A stretch of 37,361 nucleotides of DNA from Defluviicoccus sp. GTDB taxonomy: Bacteria; Pseudomonadota; Alphaproteobacteria; MPNO01. Made by a program: the position numbers and the translations under genes. This document shows positions 35,454 through 37,361 of the stretch, one piece after another. The stretch covers positions 1-37,361 of the forward strand of contig JAJDVM010000279.1 in assembly GCA_022826125.1 (NCBI GenBank), in the 5' to 3' direction. Position 1 is the stretch's first letter; each line of letters starts with the position of its first letter. Below the pieces are notes generated by a model, which saw only the letters and a program-made list of their open reading frames with translations, was not told where the DNA came from and ran no database searches.

Positions 35454-35924
35454 GTGGACCTCGAGCTCCGGGCGCGGGTCGAAGCGCTGATCGCCGAATC
35501 CTCCGCCGCGCTCGACAACGAGGACTGGCAGGCCTGGCTCGATCTGTTCCACCACGAATGCGCCTATCGCATCGTGCCGCTGGAAAATATCCAGCAGGGA
35601 CTGCCCGGCAGCGTCATGCTGTGCGAGACCAAGAAGGCGCTGAGCGATCGCGTCGTCTCGCTCTTGCGGGCCAATACCTTCAACCCGCACACCACCCGGC
35701 ACATCACCGGCCCGCCCCGGATTGCCGCCGACCGCGGCGAACGGATCGAGGCCGAGACCAATTACGCGCTCTACCAGACCGATGTCGAAGGCGTCTCGCG
35801 GCTGTTCGCGGTGGGCTGCTACCGCGACACGATGGGGGTCTTCGACGGCGCGCTCAAGTTCGTCGAGCGGGTCGTCGTGCTCGACACCTTCTCGATCCCG
35901 ACCCTCCTCGCCAAGCCGGTCTGA
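35454..35924 (+). CDS. Rieske oxygenase beta subunit
   Basis: A 156-residue SnoaL-like small subunit of ring-hydroxylating oxygenases. 'SAALDNEDWQAWLDLFHHEC', 'YRIVPLENIQQGLPGSVMLC' and 'RVVSLLRANTFNPHTTRHIT' match the beta subunits that form alpha3-beta3 enzymes and play a structural role. It starts with GTG at 35454, 4 bases after the alpha stop. The AGGAG lies directly against this GTG without spacing, so starting probably depends on ribosomes finishing the alpha gene. No better start exists in frame without losing conserved N-terminal residues. Confidence 0.92.
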   Translation: MDLELRARVEALIAESSAALDNEDWQAWLDLFHHECAYRIVPLENIQQGLPGSVMLCETKKALSDRVVSLLRANTFNPHTTRHITGPPRIAADRGERIEAETNYALYQTDVEGVSRLFAVGCYRDTMGVFDGALKFVERVVVLDTFSIPTLLAKPV

Positions 35925-36011
35925 GGCGCGCAGTTTTCTTGCCGCCCGGAACGGCGGGTGATAGCGTTTTCGCGACGCGCCCGGGACGGGCGGCAGAAGG
36001 CGGAGGGAACC

Positions 36012-37049
36012 ATGGCTGCGGATGCCGAAACAGTCGCGTTGTTCAGGAAGGAGCTCGAGCTTTGCGACGTGGGCCCGGGGACCAGCCTCGCCGTGCTCTC
36101 GGAAGACGACGTGCGGGCCGAGCACGCGACGGCGTTCCTCGCCGCCGCGTCCGAGCTCGAAGCGGACGCGTTCCAGGTCAATATCAGGAAGAAGCCCGGC
36201 AGCTTCTTCGGCCCGGGCAATTCGCTGCAGGGCAACGAGCCGGCGAAGGCGGCTCTCAAGAGCGTCGACATGGTAATCGACCTCGTCGGCCTCCTGTGGT
36301 CGAGGGAGCAGACCGAGATCACCGATGCCGGGCCGCGCATGCTGCTGGTCATCGAGCCGATCGACGTGCTCAAGCGGATGGTGTCGAATCCCGGCGACCG
36401 CAAGCGTATCGAGGCAGGCTCGGCCAGGCTGGCGAAGGCGAAGGAGATGCGCATCACCTCGCCCGGCGGCACCGACGTGACCTACCGCTTCGGCGGATAC
36501 CGGATCGGCGAGCAGTACGGCTACACCGACGAGCCCGGGCGCTGGGACCACTGGCCGGGCGTGTTCCTCTACACCGCGGCGGTGGAGGACGGCGTCGACG
36601 GCAAGGTGGTGATCGACACCGGCGACCAGCTGCTGCTGCCCACGATGCGCTACGTCACCGACCCGATCACGCTCACCGTCGAGAGCGGCATGATCACCGA
36701 CATCGCCGGCCCCGGGCTCGACGCCGAGCTGCTGCGGAGCTTCATGGCGAGCTATGATGACCCGCGCGCCTACGCGGTCTCGCATATCGGCTGGGGGCTC
36801 GACCCGCGGGCGCGCTGGGACTTCATGGGGACCGATCCGGCCGCCGCGGACTCGACCGGCCAGGACGGTCGGGCGTTTTACGGCAACGTCCTGTTCTCCA
36901 CCGGTCCCAATACCGAGGTCGGCGGCGACAACGACACGCTGTGCCATATCGACATCCCGCTCAAGGGCTGCACGCTCACCCTCGACGACGAGACGATCGT
37001 GGACGGCGGCCGCATCGTGCCGGAGGACATGCGGGTCGAGGGACGCTGA
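36012..37049 (+). CDS. NicX-like 2,5-dihydroxypyridine 5,6-dioxygenase
   Basis: A 345-residue protein with the M29-peptidase-related fold of NicX, which opens 2,5-dihydroxypyridine to N-formylmaleamate using Fe(II). From memory of the Pseudomonas enzyme, the stretches 'YGYTDEPGRWDHWPG', 'VSHIGWGLDPRARW', 'RAFYGNVLFSTGPNTEVGG' and 'CHIDIPLKGC' match closely. His258, His312 and Asp314 occupy the expected iron-ligand places. Length is normal (about 350). The ATG at 36012 follows GGAGGGAA; an upstream in-frame ATG at 35958 lacks family similarity. It lies 87 bases after the Rieske beta gene. Related proteins on other dihydroxypyridines are possible, so I leave the symbol empty. Confidence 0.88.
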   Translation: MAADAETVALFRKELELCDVGPGTSLAVLSEDDVRAEHATAFLAAASELEADAFQVNIRKKPGSFFGPGNSLQGNEPAKAALKSVDMVIDLVGLLWSREQTEITDAGPRMLLVIEPIDVLKRMVSNPGDRKRIEAGSARLAKAKEMRITSPGGTDVTYRFGGYRIGEQYGYTDEPGRWDHWPGVFLYTAAVEDGVDGKVVIDTGDQLLLPTMRYVTDPITLTVESGMITDIAGPGLDAELLRSFMASYDDPRAYAVSHIGWGLDPRARWDFMGTDPAAADSTGQDGRAFYGNVLFSTGPNTEVGGDNDTLCHIDIPLKGCTLTLDDETIVDGGRIVPEDMRVEGR

Positions 37050-37097
37050 GCGCCTCGGAACGAAGGACGGCATGCGTTCCGCCCCGACGGCGGATCG

Positions 37098-37361
37098 CTA
37101 ATCCGATACGTTCTCGGCCGAGAGTTCCACCGCGCCGAGGAACGAGCGGGCGGAGGAACGCGGGCTCATCAGCAGGAAACTGTCGCCGCCGTCGCGCAGG
37201 ACGATGACCGCGAGATGCTCCATGACGGTGCGCGCCACCCGGCCTTCCGGGAACGCCTCGTCGGCGAGGTCGAGGGAGCAGATGCGCTCCAGCGCCGCGC
37301 GGACACCGGTCCCCGCGACGCGCAGCATGGCCCAGCTGTCCGACTGGTCGGTCAGGTAGGC
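37098..37361 (-). CDS. sarcosine oxidase gamma subunit, C-terminal part (cut by window edge)
   Basis: The C-terminal 87 codons are present; the 5' part lies beyond the right edge. 'AYLTDQSDSWAMLRVAG' is the family's DQSD-W/R-A pattern, followed by 'ERICSLDLADEAFPEG', 'VARTVMEHLAVIVLRDG' and 'FLLMSPRSSARSFL', all characteristic of SoxG. In heterotetrameric sarcosine oxidase (alpha-beta-gamma-delta) the gamma subunit has a GcvT-like fold. The enzyme turns sarcosine into glycine, with formaldehyde passed to tetrahydrofolate. It faces the NicX-like gene tail to tail with 48 bases between, and is probably the last gene of a soxBDAG-type operon to the right. Confidence 0.82.
   Translation of the reverse strand, partial: AYLTDQSDSWAMLRVAGTGVRAALERICSLDLADEAFPEGRVARTVMEHLAVIVLRDGGDSFLLMSPRSSARSFLGAVELSAENVSD

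Overview
The window is GC-rich (roughly two thirds G+C by eye), densely packed chromosomal DNA with many ATGA or TGATG start/stop overlaps. Gene order points to an alphaproteobacterium, probably of the Rhodospirillales sort: hemC-hemD-mitofilin-hemY divergent from tsaD, dapF-mtaB-ftsY, and uvrC-pgsA followed by mobB-moeA-moaD-moaE. I see no insertion sequence, prophage or CRISPR array. The genus cannot be named from this sequence.

Layout. 1-490: a CBS-domain protein cut by the left edge, then tRNA-Thr(CGU). 550-4945 (minus): a haem operon, hemC, hemD, a mitofilin/Mic60-like membrane protein and hemY. 5037-8095 (plus): tsaD, a class III CoA-transferase, a MaoC-like hotdog protein and an orphan Phd/YefM antitoxin. 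8118-12468 (minus): an aspartate-type aminotransferase, an EF-G-like GTPase lacking the usual catalytic histidine, and the periplasmic molybdoenzyme MsrP. 12561-17013 (plus): uvrB, a Na+/Ca2+ exchanger, a pteridine-reductase-like SDR and folB. 17014-17353: a strikingly AT-rich gene-free island with two consensus DnaA boxes and a perfect CtrA box. 17354-23181 (plus): uvrC, pgsA, the molybdenum-cofactor genes mobB-moeA-moaD-moaE and a methyltransferase. 23195-26645: ilvE, a divergent MarR regulator, a Rieske oxygenase and a Nudix hydrolase. 26646-29643 (minus): dapF-mtaB-ftsY. 29752-30369: a GFA-fold protein and an unrecognised 37-residue membrane microprotein.

30486-37049 is the accessory region of most interest. 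It is a plus-strand cluster of a three-subunit molybdenum hydroxylase (large, 2Fe-2S and FAD subunits), a two-subunit Rieske oxygenase resembling the anthranilate dioxygenase/salicylate 5-hydroxylase group, and a NicX-like 2,5-dihydroxypyridine 5,6-dioxygenase with all three expected iron ligands. Read together they suggest catabolism of a pyridine-type N-heterocycle: hydroxylation next to the ring nitrogen, a second hydroxylation para to it by a Rieske enzyme in place of a flavin monooxygenase, then ring opening. The window ends inside a sarcosine oxidase gamma-subunit gene on the minus strand. Molybdenum is a recurring theme: cofactor synthesis genes, MsrP and the hydroxylase all lie within 30 kb.
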